A stretch of 64,000 bases of DNA from Desulfovibrio sp. (GTDB lineage: Bacteria; Desulfobacterota; Desulfovibrionia; Desulfovibrionales; Desulfovibrionaceae). The first letter of the stretch is position 1. Each line of letters opens with the position of its first letter. Both the position numbers and the translations under genes were made by a program. Below, piece after piece: positions 17,220 to 26,370 of this stretch. The stretch covers positions 193,586-257,585 of the forward strand of contig NZ_WASP01000010.1 of assembly GCF_009712225.1 (NCBI RefSeq), given 5' to 3'. The notes beneath the pieces are model-generated. The model ran no database searches. It was not told the DNA's origin and saw only the letters and a list, made by a program, of their open reading frames with translations.

Positions 17220-17296
17220 CTAACAATCGTGCTGGTATGCAGAAGGTGGGAAATACCCGCCTTCTGTCATTTCGTGAACACAAAAGGAGCAGGAAT

Positions 17297-17455
17297 ATGA
17301 GCAAGACTTGGGTATTTATCGGTGGCATGGTGGCGGGAATTGCAGGGGTATTTGCTGCGGCTTTTGCGGCTGAAGAGTTTGATGCTCGCAAACAGCCCGG
17401 CAGGGATGGCACAATTGAAAACAAAAACATACTTGCTCTGCCTGAGGCAGAGTAG
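17297..17455 (+). CDS. 52-residue single-pass membrane protein
   Basis: The start follows AAGGAG at good spacing. The product has one Gly/Ala-rich hydrophobic helix (WVFIGGMVAGIAGVFAAAFA) followed by an acidic and polar tail ending LPEAE. It might be a membrane-anchored small protein or holin-like peptide, but no family is recognised. A strong hairpin follows the stop, suggesting this is the last gene of the AAA-VWA unit. Confidence 0.6.
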   Translation: MSKTWVFIGGMVAGIAGVFAAAFAAEEFDARKQPGRDGTIENKNILALPEAE

Positions 17456-17484
17456 CCTTAACGATGGATAAGCTGTGACTAGAA

Positions 17485-17518
17485 ATTCGGGTCCCAAACC
17501 GGGACCCGAATACATTTC
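17485..17518 (+). terminator. Terminator-like hairpin after the small membrane protein
   Basis: A perfect 11-bp stem (ATTCGGGTCCC with GGGACCCGAAT; loop AAACC) lies 30 bases past the stop at 17455, with a short T-containing tail. The following ~300 bases to 17818 hold no gene; a weaker dyad near 17552-17594 is the only other feature seen. Confidence 0.7.
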
Positions 17519-17818
17519 TCTATCAAGCGAACTTTCTCACAGACAGACCAACAACGGCGGTGAGTTATGCTCATTATCTCCACCGTTGAGCTTATTTTAG
17601 CACTAGTTTCAGGCATAGTTCCAGCATCTCCTCCTTAGTTAGAGGGGTGTCCGGTAGAAATGGAGGGTACTCTACAGATGCTCCTAAAGGTATTTAGCTG
17701 TCTATAAGGAATTTGCTGCAGGAATGATGAAATACACTAGTGCTCGCAAGATATTTGACATAAAATATCGCCATGTTGGGTAGTTCTTTTGGCCTTTTTA
17801 AAATAGGAGGTGTCGGAT

Positions 17819-18457
17819 ATGAACAAGGTGACAGCGGCAGTTACCCGTTATATTCAAAATGCATTTTCAGAATTAGATCCAAAGAGTTTTTCGCAAGAAC
17901 CCGCGTATGTGGCTGCATTGATGGGAAGACTGAGGGGGGTTGCTTGGGAAGATGATGACGGTACCTTGGTAAAATTTAAAACTACTGTTATTGATGACCG
18001 AGGGCCAAAATCCGCGGAAAGTCGCTTCGGCGCAGATTTTGCGATAAGCCTCGAAATGACGGGGCGGGATTACAATGTATCTAAGGCGGTGTTTGGCCAA
18101 GGTAAGCGCGGAAAAATCGAAAAACTCCGCACCAGCGAAAAACGACGCCTTGATGAGCAGTGTAGCAAAATGTCGAAGCACACAAAGGAGTACTTGATTC
18201 TAGAAACGCCGATGATAAGCGGAGCATCTCCCATGGTTCGACTGCGAAGTGACTCTGAAATTACTCCATCGGGACAGCAGATTTCTTTACAAAATTATAT
18301 CGTTGAGATGTTCATTGCTTGTAAGCACGGTGACAAACGACCGAGCTTCGTGTCTGCTGTCCAAGAAAGCAATTTGAGTCAGTTATCGATCATTGTAGAA
18401 GGCCTTGATCCGAATTTGATTCCAGATTCTAAGCCACGCCACAAGCCTCGCTTCTAG
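17819..18457 (+). CDS. Orphan PD-(D/E)XK-like protein
   Basis: The start at ATG 17819 has AGGAGG eight bases upstream; an in-frame GTG at 17810 overlaps that site and is unlikely. The 212-residue soluble protein has a pattern typical of some restriction-type nucleases: E67, then GADF with D73, then Q94-G-K96 (FGQGKRG), with a cysteine-containing helix (DEQCSKMSK) and EYLILETP afterwards. Families with Asp...Q-x-K in place of E-x-K exist in this superfamily. It stands alone with its own leader, between the AAA/VWA unit and the island junction. It could be a single-gene defence effector; this is inferred from motif spacing only. Confidence 0.5.
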   Translation: MNKVTAAVTRYIQNAFSELDPKSFSQEPAYVAALMGRLRGVAWEDDDGTLVKFKTTVIDDRGPKSAESRFGADFAISLEMTGRDYNVSKAVFGQGKRGKIEKLRTSEKRRLDEQCSKMSKHTKEYLILETPMISGASPMVRLRSDSEITPSGQQISLQNYIVEMFIACKHGDKRPSFVSAVQESNLSQLSIIVEGLDPNLIPDSKPRHKPRF

Positions 18458-18741
18458 TGATCTGTTCATGGGTATATAGAGTAATGCGCCGCTGCGTTGA
18501 AAACTACGCAGTTGGCAAAGCATATTGGTGATATTGAAAAGCAAGGAAGAAATTCAAAATCGAAGAGCTAGAAAACGAAAGGCTTTTTCAGGTGCAATGC
18601 AATTTTCAGCAATTGATCGAAAAAATGTAGCTACGTCAACAAACGCCTTCTCTTTAAAACAATGCTATCGTGCTACAATGGTTGGCAAAGAACACTTAGC
18701 CTTAAGTTCACTTTCACCTAAGTGGGGTCAAAGCATGGGGT

Positions 18742-18838
18742 CAAAGTGCGGGGGCATAGACAAAATCACTGAAAAATTTTATCAACAATATCAGGTTGTT
18801 TTGGACTCGATGGTGTCGCGGTGCCTATTCTCCGCTTC
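18742..18838. repeat. 97-bp island-end repeat, left copy (candidate attachment site)
   Basis: This stretch matches 26371-26467 over its whole length with about seven mismatches, five of them clustered. Just before it the 11-mer TGGGGTCAAAG occurs twice at a 13-base period (18723, 18736), like integrase arm-site repeats. The copy ends CTCCGCTTC and loses the tRNA-like tail present in the right copy. An open frame across it (18525-18851) has no supporting signal. Confidence 0.75.
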
Positions 18839-19322
18839 ATCATATTTTTAGATTCTTTACAGACAACAACATCCTGTAACAACTCATTTTTTATATATAA
18901 AAAAGGGGGGGGGAGAGCCTTTCAAGAACCACAGCAAAAAGTAGTTGCCCCACTGCTTAGTTTTCTGACGATTCACATAATTCGATTGAATTTTATTTTT
19001 TTCATTCCAAGAATAACGTCACGATTTTTAACTCGCATTGGCTTATTTTTTCCCAATCTGGACATACCCCAGCCAGAATGATGGAAAATTTTAACTGTGT
19101 CTCCTGATATTCACTTTCAAGATCAGAACCATGCACCAGGCAGCAACCAACAAAAAGGGTGGAGCTTTCCCGTTGATAACGCCAGCCCTCGGTGAAACCA
19201 TAGTCTCGCCTTTTCCCAAGGCAACAAGCTAGCCCATAGGCCTTACGCACAAACCCGACATGAGACAGAAAGCTTGACACAAATTATTTTTTAATGAACG
19301 ATAAATAAAAAAGGAGGGCACC
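18839..19322. other. AT-rich intergenic segment without a supported gene
   Basis: These 484 bases contain a nine-G homopolymer (18905-18913) and several A/T tracts but no frame with a credible start site or protein character. The last bases hold the ribosome-binding site (GGAGGG) of the rhodanese gene. Confidence 0.5.
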
Positions 19323-19742
19323 TTGAACACGTATAACCATTCCCTGAAATACACCGCGACAGCCATTCTTCTGGTGTGTTTTTTTGCATTTCAGGCATTG
19401 CCAGCAGGGGCACAGATGCCCGAAGCCGGAAGAGTAGACGCATCCGTGGGGAAAAGCCTCATTGACGATTTTGGAAAGCACCTTCTGGTTATTGATGTGA
19501 GGACGCCAGAAGAATTTGGTCAAGGGCATATCCCTGAAGCAGTCAATATTCCCATAGAAGAACTTGCCCAACGGTCTGCGGAGATCCCCCCGAATGTTCC
19601 AACACTTCTGGTTTGCCGCACAGGAAGACGAGCCGAAGCTGCATACTTGACGCTGCAAAAATCCGGGCAGCAGCATGCTCAACTTTGGTACCTCGCCGCA
19701 ACTCCTGTTTACGAAAAAAATGGAACATTTACCTTTAAATAG
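19323..19742 (+). CDS. Exported rhodanese-like sulfurtransferase
   Basis: Translation starts at a TTG placed just after GGAGGG. Residues 1-30 form a Sec signal peptide ending AGAQ, so the 139-aa protein is periplasmic or lipid-free secreted. The rest is one rhodanese domain with LLVIDVRTPEEFGQGHIPEAVNI cut by family-typical features and an active-site loop C98-R-T-G-R-R-A. Rhodaneses carry persulfide on that cysteine and are common in sulfur-metabolising anaerobes and in thiol-stress loci. It opens the presumed oxidant-stress cluster; the DUF417 gene follows after about 70 bases. The short loop favours thiosulfate or small thiols as substrate, but this is inference. Confidence 0.85.
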   Translation: MNTYNHSLKYTATAILLVCFFAFQALPAGAQMPEAGRVDASVGKSLIDDFGKHLLVIDVRTPEEFGQGHIPEAVNIPIEELAQRSAEIPPNVPTLLVCRTGRRAEAAYLTLQKSGQQHAQLWYLAATPVYEKNGTFTFK

Positions 19743-19811
19743 GTGGGATCATCCCCATCCGCGTGTGTACATTTAACATCTCAATAAAACTGCTTTTCTG
19801 GAGAGTATACT

Positions 19812-20375
19812 GTGCAAAAAATATTTGAAGCCATGTCACGAATGGATTCCGTTGCTGTCACCATGGCAAGAGTTGGCATGATCATTGTTTTATTATGGAT
19901 TGGCGGGCTAAAGATTGCTCCCTATGAAGCCGATGGCATTGTTCCATTTGTTGCAAACAGCCCGTTCATGAGCTTCCTGATGGATGCTCCTGACGAATAT
20001 AAAAGTCATATGAATCCCGAAGGCAAGCTGGTTCCGGAAAACAGAGCATGGCACACGCAACATGGAACCTACACAGCCTCCTACATTATCGGCGCAGTAA
20101 TCGTTACCTTGGGGTTAATGCTGTGCCTTCATCCGCTACTGCCACAGGTGGCCGCCATCGGCAGCGCACTGATTGTGGGCATGTCCTTTGTAACCTTGTC
20201 CTTTTTGATTACCACCCCGGAATCATGGGTACCAGCTTTGGGTGATATTGAGCACGGATTTCCATATTTGAGCGGAAGAGGCAGACTTGTTATCAAGGAC
20301 GTGATCATGATGGGGGCGGCAGCCGTTACAATGGTGGACTCCGCAAAGGCATATCTCAAGAAACAACACGCCTGA
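19812..20375 (+). CDS. rclC: DUF417/YkgB (RclC-like) inner-membrane protein
   Basis: The start is a GTG at 19812 preceded by GGAG. The 187-aa protein has about four membrane segments: MARVGMIIVLLWIGGLKI, SYIIGAVIVTLGLMLCL, IGSALIVGMSFVTLSFLI and a weaker C-terminal one. The DUF417 hallmarks WIGGLKIAPYEADGIVPFVANSP (given here in parts) and GRGRLVIKDVIM are present. In Escherichia coli the homologue RclC (YkgB) belongs to the hypochlorous-acid-induced rclABC operon. Its biochemical role is unknown. Neighbours here are a rhodanese, a DUF302 protein and a TetR regulator, supporting a role in reactive-chlorine or thiol stress. The symbol is given by family, not by demonstrated orthology. Confidence 0.75.
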   Translation: MQKIFEAMSRMDSVAVTMARVGMIIVLLWIGGLKIAPYEADGIVPFVANSPFMSFLMDAPDEYKSHMNPEGKLVPENRAWHTQHGTYTASYIIGAVIVTLGLMLCLHPLLPQVAAIGSALIVGMSFVTLSFLITTPESWVPALGDIEHGFPYLSGRGRLVIKDVIMMGAAAVTMVDSAKAYLKKQHA

Positions 20376-20535
20376 AAGAATACGTAACACTATGCCCTGG
20401 CTGCTCATCCAGATTCTGCTGAACAACCAGGGCGTAGATACAAGAGAGGGCCATACCCTTTCGAAAAAGAATTTGACCGCGGTTAAACACGCATCCTGCC
20501 AGGCAGGGCAACCCAATATTGCAAAGGAACAGAAC

Positions 20536-20985
20536 ATGAATACCGAAAACCAACCCTCCCCCCAACCTGCTTCGCAAGAGGTCGATATGAGCAATGTTGT
20601 CGGCCTGCACGCCGTGAGAGCGATGTCGGATGCCCCCACCGTACAACAGCGCCTGGAGAACTGGCTTGCAGAAAAAAATATCCAGATTTTCTACGTTGTG
20701 GACCATGCGGCCAACGCCAAAGCGTACGATCTTTTCCAGCTTCCTGCATGGGTAACCTTCTTTGGAAATCCTGCCGTCGGCACCCCCCTCATGGTGGAAA
20801 ACCCCTTGATGTCTTTGAACCTGCCTCTCAAGGTACTGGTGTATGAAGATGCCTCAGGGGCGACATGGTTGGCCTACCATAATCCTGCACAACAGGCTGC
20901 GGCACTGGGGATAAAGCCAGATCACCCCAGCCTGAAAAAAATGGAAACCCTGCTGAAAACCCTGGCACAGGCTGTAACGGCATAA
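20536..20985 (+). CDS. DUF302-family protein
   Basis: ATG 20536 follows AAAGGAAC; upstream in-frame codons look non-coding. The 149-aa cytoplasmic protein has the DUF302 core: RLENWLAEKNIQIFYVVDHA near 38-57, then FGNPAVGTPLMVENPLMSL, PLKVLVYEDASG and WLAYHNPA. DUF302 proteins form a compact alpha/beta fold and often sit next to redox, DoxX/DUF417 or sulfur-transfer genes; the activity is unknown. The N-terminal ~18 residues are Pro/Ser/Gln-rich. It probably shares the transcript of the DUF417 gene despite the 160-base gap. Confidence 0.8.
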   Translation: MNTENQPSPQPASQEVDMSNVVGLHAVRAMSDAPTVQQRLENWLAEKNIQIFYVVDHAANAKAYDLFQLPAWVTFFGNPAVGTPLMVENPLMSLNLPLKVLVYEDASGATWLAYHNPAQQAAALGIKPDHPSLKKMETLLKTLAQAVTA

Positions 20986-21027
20986 CCCCGTAAATCATGC
21001 AACTATGCCGGAATCAAGAGGTATTAC

Positions 21028-21663
21028 ATGGGTAGAGCACCTAGTTACGATAAAGAAGTTTTGCTGAAAAAGCTCACCGACTGCTTTTGGGAATATGGGC
21101 ATTCTGCCCCTGTGAGTTTTTTGGTTGAGCAGGCTGGTGTTAATGCGGCCAGCCTGTACGCCGCTTTTGGAAGTAAAAAGGGCATGATCCATGCCACCAT
21201 AAAAGATTACGCCCGTGAAGCATGCACTGAAGTAACCGAGCTTCTGGGAAAAAACAGTCCTGGCCGCGAGCAGATACGATATTTTCTTCAAACCTTGCTG
21301 GATACAGGGCTGGCTGATCCCAAGTCCAGGGGATGTTTTCTTGTTAACAGCATACTTGAAGCACATTTCGATGACCCGGAGATCAGGGCAATTCTTAATA
21401 CGTGCATGGATGACCTGCGGGCAATTTTTCAAAAGCACCTTGCGCTTGCAAAAGATTTGCGCCCCGGCATCACTGCGGCAGAGGCGGCGCTATTCCTTCA
21501 GGTTCAGGTATGGGGCATCAAGATGATGGTCAAAATGGGATTACCTGCGGAATCAGGGCAAACCCTTATTGAACAGACTCTTTGCAGGCTATTTGCGGAT
21601 AAACCCGAAATTCAGGAAAAAGCCGCCCCCAATCGGCAATGTGGGGGCAGACAACATGCTTAA
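21028..21663 (+). CDS. TetR-family transcriptional regulator
   Basis: The 211-aa protein begins with an N-terminal TetR helix-turn-helix (LLKKLTDCFWEYGHSAPVSF, then VNAASLYAAFGSKKGMI, about 12-55). The C-terminal ligand or dimer domain includes SRGCFLVNSILEAHFDDPEI. Four cysteines are spread through it; TetR members such as NemR sense hypochlorite and electrophiles through cysteine, so thiol sensing is a reasonable but unproven idea. It overlaps the transporter gene by eight bases and probably controls this cluster. Confidence 0.9.
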   Translation: MGRAPSYDKEVLLKKLTDCFWEYGHSAPVSFLVEQAGVNAASLYAAFGSKKGMIHATIKDYAREACTEVTELLGKNSPGREQIRYFLQTLLDTGLADPKSRGCFLVNSILEAHFDDPEIRAILNTCMDDLRAIFQKHLALAKDLRPGITAAEAALFLQVQVWGIKMMVKMGLPAESGQTLIEQTLCRLFADKPEIQEKAAPNRQCGGRQHA

Positions 21664-22624
21664 ACGTATTTCCCCTGTCCCGGTTAATTACTTTGCCATT
21701 GTTCTTGGCTTGTTGGGATTGGGTCTGTCCTGGCGCTATGGTTCCAACGCCGGGCTTCTACCGGCTTGGCCGGGGCATGCCCTGCTTCTGACTGGCGCAA
21801 TTTTGTGGTTATTTTTGCTCTGCACATATATTTATAAATGGGTATGCCAAAAAAATGCAGCTCTTGAAGAACTGCATCATGTCATCCAATGCTGCTTCAT
21901 AAGCCTGATCCCCATAACTACGCTGTTGATGGGCATTACCGTCTTGCCATATTCCAGAGTTTTCTCATGGATACTGCTTGCAGCTGGAATAATCGGACAG
22001 CTGGGTTTTGCCGCTTATCGTGGAGGAGGACTGTGGCGCGGCACGCATGTGGCTGAGGCAACAACGCCCATCATCTATTTACCAGCTGTTGCCGCCAACT
22101 TTGTTTGCGCATCAGCAATGGGTGCCACAGGGCATCTGCTATGGGGAACATTGTTTTTTGGCGCTGGCATGCTTTCCTGGCTGAGCCTCGAGGCCGCAAT
22201 ACTGCACAGATTAAGAACCATGCAAGCGCTTGCAGCGGCTGCGCGCCCGGTGATTGGCATCCAGCTGGCCCCAGCTTTTGTCGGTTGCGCTGCCTACCTA
22301 TCGATAAACGGAGGGGAAATTGACGCAATTGCCCTGGCGCTGATCGGCTATGGCATTTTGCAGGCCATTTTTTTACTCAGGCTTTTGCCTTGGGCGCTGG
22401 AGGGAGGCTTCACACCCTCATTTTGGGCTTTTTCATTTGGCCTGGCTTCAATGGCTGGCTGCGGTCTTCGGATGATAACATTCTACAGCAAAACCGGTGA
22501 GAATGATTTGCTAGCCCTCGGCTGGGGCCTTTTTGGCATGGGAACATTCTGCATAGTGGCTCTCATAGCATTTACCCTGTTGTTTTTTATAAAAAAGTTA
22601 CAAAACCATACGGTTGATGCGTAG
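21656..22624 (+). CDS. TDT/SLAC1 (TehA-like) family membrane transporter
   Basis: Starting at ATG 21656 inside the TetR gene end, the 322-aa protein has about ten hydrophobic helices, from NYFAIVLGLLGLGLSWRYG to FGMGTFCIVALIAFTLLFFI. The PVPVNYFAIVLGLLGLGL start and the helix pattern fit the tellurite-resistance/dicarboxylate transporter (TDT) family related to plant SLAC1 anion channels. Substrate could be a small anion; sulfite, C4-dicarboxylate and tellurite-linked exporters are known members. The overlap shows translational coupling with the regulator, so the transporter is probably induced by the signal that the TetR protein senses. Confidence 0.75.
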   Translation: MLKRISPVPVNYFAIVLGLLGLGLSWRYGSNAGLLPAWPGHALLLTGAILWLFLLCTYIYKWVCQKNAALEELHHVIQCCFISLIPITTLLMGITVLPYSRVFSWILLAAGIIGQLGFAAYRGGGLWRGTHVAEATTPIIYLPAVAANFVCASAMGATGHLLWGTLFFGAGMLSWLSLEAAILHRLRTMQALAAAARPVIGIQLAPAFVGCAAYLSINGGEIDAIALALIGYGILQAIFLLRLLPWALEGGFTPSFWAFSFGLASMAGCGLRMITFYSKTGENDLLALGWGLFGMGTFCIVALIAFTLLFFIKKLQNHTVDA

Positions 22625-22707
22625 TAATACTTCCCTCTAGGATTCACCCGACAAGTACGTGGGAGATACAAGAGAACAGATGTAATCAACTGTAGCAAAA
22701 AATATTG

Positions 22708-22724
22708 ATAATAAATACTATTAT
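22708..22724. promoter_or_regulatory. AT-rich dyad upstream of catalase, PerR/Fur-box-like
   Basis: ATAATA-N5-TATTAT lies about 200 bases before the catalase start in a 299-base non-coding gap (22625-22923). Its A/T dyad resembles PerR or Fur operators, which often control catalases, but the half-site spacing is not exact. The remaining gap shows no other feature. Confidence 0.25.
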
Positions 22725-22923
22725 TATTTACACGGACAACTATTCTAGCTATCATAAGCCAGTTGAGTTGAAAACAACGCGCCATGACAGTTGTAATATT
22801 TGTAAGACATCTCAACAAAATAGCTACCGTTAGCGTGGCGCTTTGATCGTGCGACAGCAGCACTTCTTTGCCCGCATGTGAGATGGCTGCAGTTTTACTA
22901 ACCTATATTAAAAGGGGAACAGC

Positions 22924-24384
22924 ATGAAAAATGATCACAGTAACAAACTTACCAACAACGCCGGAGCCCCTGTTGCCGATAACAATCGTGTAATGACCGC
23001 CGGGCCCCAAGGGCCAATGCTTCTTCAGAACGTTTGGTTTCTTGAAAAACTGGCTCATTTTGATCGGGAGGTGATCCCGGAACGTCGCATGCATGCTAAG
23101 GGATCCGGCGCTTATGGCACGTTCACTGTCACACATGACATCACGAATTACACAAAGGCTTCTGTCTTTTCTGAAATTGGTAAAAAAACAGACCTGTTCG
23201 TTCGATTCTCGACCGTTGCTGGTGAGCGAGGGGCAGCCGATGCAGAGCGGGACATTCGCGGTTTTGCCATCAAATTTTATACAGATCAGGGCAACTGGGA
23301 CCTTGTTGGCAACAACACCCCTGTGTTTTTTTTGAGAGACCCACTAAAGTTTCCTGACCTCAACCATGTGGTCAAACGCAATCCCCGCACCAACATGCAC
23401 AGTGCGGCGGATAACTGGGACTTTTGGTCGCTTCTGCCAGAAGCGTTGCATCAGGTTACCGTCGTCATGAGTGATCGCGGCATTCCTGCTTCATATCGGC
23501 ACATGCACGGTTTCGGCAGCCACACATTCAGCTTTATCAATGCACAGAATGAGCGCTATTGGGTGAAGTTCCATTTTCGCACGCAGCAAGGCATTAAAAA
23601 CCTCACTGACGCCGAAGCGCAGGAACTAGTTGGTAAGGATCGCGACAGCCACCAAAGGGACCTTTTCGAACATATTGAAAAAGGTGATTTCCCACGTTGG
23701 ACGCTATTTGTTCAGGTCATGCCAGAAGCTGCAGCAGAAAAACTTCCCTACCATCCTTTTGACCTGACAAAGGTGTGGTACCATAAGGATTGCCCTCTCA
23801 TTGAGGTTGGCGTTCTGGAGCTCAATCGTAACCCGGAAAACTATTTTGCAGAAGTTGAACAAGCCGCTTTTAACCCCACCAATATTGTACCGGGCATAGG
23901 CTTGTCTCCTGACAAAATGTTACAGGGAAGGCTGTTCTCTTATGGGGACGCCCAACGCTACCGGCTGGGCGTTAACCACCACCTCATTCCTGTAAACAAA
24001 TCGCGCTGCCCCTTCCACAGTTACCACCGTGATGGTCAGATGCGTGTAGACGGCAACTATGGGGGGCTCACCAATTATGAGCCTAACAGCCATGGGATAT
24101 GGCAGGAACAAGCAGAATTTATCGAACCGCCTTTAAAAATCAGCGGAGATGCTGACCATTGGTCATATCCGTGCGATGATGCGGACTATTTCGAGCAACC
24201 AGGAAAATTGTTCAGAATAATGAGTCCTGAGCAGCAAGAGGTATTGTTTGGCAATACCGCCCGCGCCCTTGGAGATGCCCCCGAAGAAATAAAGCTGCGA
24301 CACATTAGGAATTGCGCAAAAGCTGATCCGGCATATGGAGCGGGAGTGGCACGAGCTTGCGATATTCCGGCAGAAAAAATCTAG
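22924..24384 (+). CDS. katA: Monofunctional haem catalase (KatA-type)
   Basis: The 486-aa length is that of small-subunit clade-3 catalases, which turn two hydrogen peroxide molecules into water and oxygen in the cytoplasm. The distal catalytic His57 ([12 protein letters not shown]) and Asn130 ([10 protein letters not shown]) are present, and the proximal haem ligand is Tyr340 ([14 protein letters not shown]). The NADPH-binding region typical of this clade follows. A GGGGAAC site precedes ATG 22924. The gene has its own leader and terminator, so it is a separate transcription unit within the oxidant-stress island. No lesion is seen. Catalases are sporadic in Desulfovibrio and often acquired. 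Confidence 0.95.
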   Translation: MKNDHSNKLTNNAGAPVADNNRVMTAGPQGPMLLQNVWFLEKLAHFDREVIPERRMHAKGSGAYGTFTVTHDITNYTKASVFSEIGKKTDLFVRFSTVAGERGAADAERDIRGFAIKFYTDQGNWDLVGNNTPVFFLRDPLKFPDLNHVVKRNPRTNMHSAADNWDFWSLLPEALHQVTVVMSDRGIPASYRHMHGFGSHTFSFINAQNERYWVKFHFRTQQGIKNLTDAEAQELVGKDRDSHQRDLFEHIEKGDFPRWTLFVQVMPEAAAEKLPYHPFDLTKVWYHKDCPLIEVGVLELNRNPENYFAEVEQAAFNPTNIVPGIGLSPDKMLQGRLFSYGDAQRYRLGVNHHLIPVNKSRCPFHSYHRDGQMRVDGNYGGLTNYEPNSHGIWQEQAEFIEPPLKISGDADHWSYPCDDADYFEQPGKLFRIMSPEQQEVLFGNTARALGDAPEEIKLRHIRNCAKADPAYGAGVARACDIPAEKI

Positions 24385-24445
24385 TTCCATCCCATTACGG
24401 AAATTATTCGACAGAATCGCAATCTTTCTGCAACAGTCCATAACA

Positions 24446-24480
24446 CTTTAGGGTAGTGCCTTGCGCACTACCCTAAAGAT
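24446..24480 (+). terminator. Terminator hairpin after katA
   Basis: A perfect 14-bp stem (24446-24459 with 24465-24478, loop CTTGC) lies 60 bases past the katA stop. The T-tract is poor (ATATA), but the stem is the strongest in the interval between katA and the chemoreceptor gene. Confidence 0.7.
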
Positions 24481-24558
24481 ATACAGCTATAAGCCGATTA
24501 TAGGATAATAAAAAATTTATTGAGGCACATTGTTTTCGCTTTGAATGAGGAGAGAGTC

Positions 24559-26307
24559 ATGCATAACGTACCTAGGAGTTACAGTAAGTTCTATCTCACG
24601 CTTGTTAGTCTTCTTATTATTAATTGTGTCCTAACTATCTATGCTGTGTTTTCCTCTAATTTTTCGTTAATGCCAACACTTGCTGCGGGATGGACAGTAT
24701 TCACTGCATTGTGCATATGGTTCGGATTTTCTTGTTTGCGCCCAATGGCACACCAGCTTAGTATACATCGAAACGCAATAGACCGACTGACGACTGGTAA
24801 TTTGAGCGGCTGCCATAGTTCCAGTGAAAGTTGTTCCGCGATTATGCGGATGCGTACTTACGCCATTAAAGATAGAAATGCTATCTCGACTATCTCCGCT
24901 TACAGCTTTGATTTTGAAAAGAACTCTGACCAAGCCAGCACTAAAGCCCAGACAGCTCTACGTGACACTTCCGCCATTAATGATGAAACTCTGCTTCTTT
25001 TGGGTGAGATGGAATCTGTGGATTTGTCCGCCAGGGAAGTTGCTAGCCATGTCGCCGGGATTGCTACAGGCGTAAGCCAAATGTGTCAATCAAGCCAATC
25101 CATTGCCAGTAATATGGAAAGCGCTCTGGAAGCTGCGGAGCAGGTATCACATACCGCCCGTGAAAACTCTCTTCGCATTGAATCACTTGGAGAACAGGCC
25201 GCACAAGGCATTGTTGGCTTACGCAACCTCAACGATTCAATCGCAGGTGTACGGGAACAGGCAGTATCTCTCAGAACGGATATGGAAGCATTAGGCCAGG
25301 ACAGTCAGTCTATTGGTGCGATTTTGGGTGTTATTGCTGACATCGCAGACCAAACGAATCTCCTCGCGTTAAATGCAGCCATTGAAGCCGCCAGGGCTGG
25401 AGAATCAGGCAGGGGATTCGCAGTTGTTGCCGATGAAGTACGCAAGCTTGCAGAAAAGACTATGAATGCAACCAAAGATGTGGAAACGGCAATAAGATCT
25501 ATCCAAACAATGGCCAGCAGCAATCTTGCTTCAACGGAACATGCCGTGACTGCAATCGAAAAAAGTATGAGTGTGGCCGAAGAGCAGATTCGTGAAACTG
25601 ACAGCCTTATGGAAGCTATGCACATTGTGAGTCAAGAAGTCGGAAGCATTAATTCTGACGTTAATGCCCTCAAAGACATGATATTTAGTTCTTCAAAAGC
25701 CACAGGTGAACATTCACAAGCATCTGTAGACATTTCAAAAATGATGACAACTATAACTGAAACAACGGACAACATGCGCGACAGAGCCCACAAAGGGCAT
25801 CTCTCAGTTCAAAATATATCTCAAAATGTAAATTCTGTTAATTCTACAATTGCAGAGATGGCGACCAGCACCATTCAGGTCAATTCTTCGGCCAGGGAAC
25901 TAACCAGTTTGACCAAAGGGATGAACAAATCCATTTGCGAATTTAATCTTGGCGATGAACCTTTTGATGTAGGTGCCATCAAAACTGCGCATTTGGCATG
26001 GCGATCACGCTTGGAAGCGGTACTGCAAGGACATATGTTCCTGAAGTCAGCAGAGATGATCGATCACCACCAGTGCGCCTTCGGTAAATGGTATGACGGT
26101 GAAGGACAACGCAATTGGGGTAACAACCCAATCTTTCAGGAAATAGGAAAACTCCACGAACAGGTACATGCTTTGGCTATCCGCATAGCAGCCTTGGTCG
26201 AACAAGGTAACAAGAGAGAAGCACAAGACATTATGCCTGAATTTGAAGAAGTTCGCCAAAAGTTGTTTGACGAGCTTGATCACCTTTATCTTGCCATGTC
26301 GGCGTAA
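24559..26307 (+). CDS. Methyl-accepting chemotaxis protein with C-terminal CZB zinc-binding domain
   Basis: ATG 24559 follows GAGGAGAG, giving 582 residues. Two closely spaced membrane helices near 12-35 and 42-62 leave almost no periplasmic loop, so sensing must be cytoplasmic. The signalling hairpin tip [19 protein letters not shown] is typical. The last 120 residues form a chemoreceptor zinc-binding (CZB) domain: H478 in the HLAW motif, then H504-x-C506-x-F-G-K-W-Y and a final LHEQVHAL. In Helicobacter TlpD, E. coli DgcZ and relatives, the zinc-thiolate cysteine of CZB domains senses hypochlorous acid or zinc. Lying beside katA and an RclC homologue, it probably guides movement with respect to neutrophil-type oxidants. 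Confidence 0.9.
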   Translation: MHNVPRSYSKFYLTLVSLLIINCVLTIYAVFSSNFSLMPTLAAGWTVFTALCIWFGFSCLRPMAHQLSIHRNAIDRLTTGNLSGCHSSSESCSAIMRMRTYAIKDRNAISTISAYSFDFEKNSDQASTKAQTALRDTSAINDETLLLLGEMESVDLSAREVASHVAGIATGVSQMCQSSQSIASNMESALEAAEQVSHTARENSLRIESLGEQAAQGIVGLRNLNDSIAGVREQAVSLRTDMEALGQDSQSIGAILGVIADIADQTNLLALNAAIEAARAGESGRGFAVVADEVRKLAEKTMNATKDVETAIRSIQTMASSNLASTEHAVTAIEKSMSVAEEQIRETDSLMEAMHIVSQEVGSINSDVNALKDMIFSSSKATGEHSQASVDISKMMTTITETTDNMRDRAHKGHLSVQNISQNVNSVNSTIAEMATSTIQVNSSARELTSLTKGMNKSICEFNLGDEPFDVGAIKTAHLAWRSRLEAVLQGHMFLKSAEMIDHHQCAFGKWYDGEGQRNWGNNPIFQEIGKLHEQVHALAIRIAALVEQGNKREAQDIMPEFEEVRQKLFDELDHLYLAMSA

Positions 26308-26370
26308 GCGGTTCTCGTCCCGGCTACCTTTTGTGCTGAATTTTCACGTAAGTCACAGCTACTATGGGGG

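Noticed and set aside
18525-18851. 108-residue frame across the left 97-bp repeat
   Set aside because: Its C-terminal third is the repeat itself, the protein looks random, and the right repeat copy does not keep the frame.
18905-18913. Run of nine G residues as a phase-variation tract
   Set aside because: It is not inside or just upstream of a credible gene; the nearest start is over 400 bases away.
19002-19280. 92-residue minus-strand frame before the rhodanese gene
   Set aside because: No start signal, no recognisable motif and unusual composition; probably chance.
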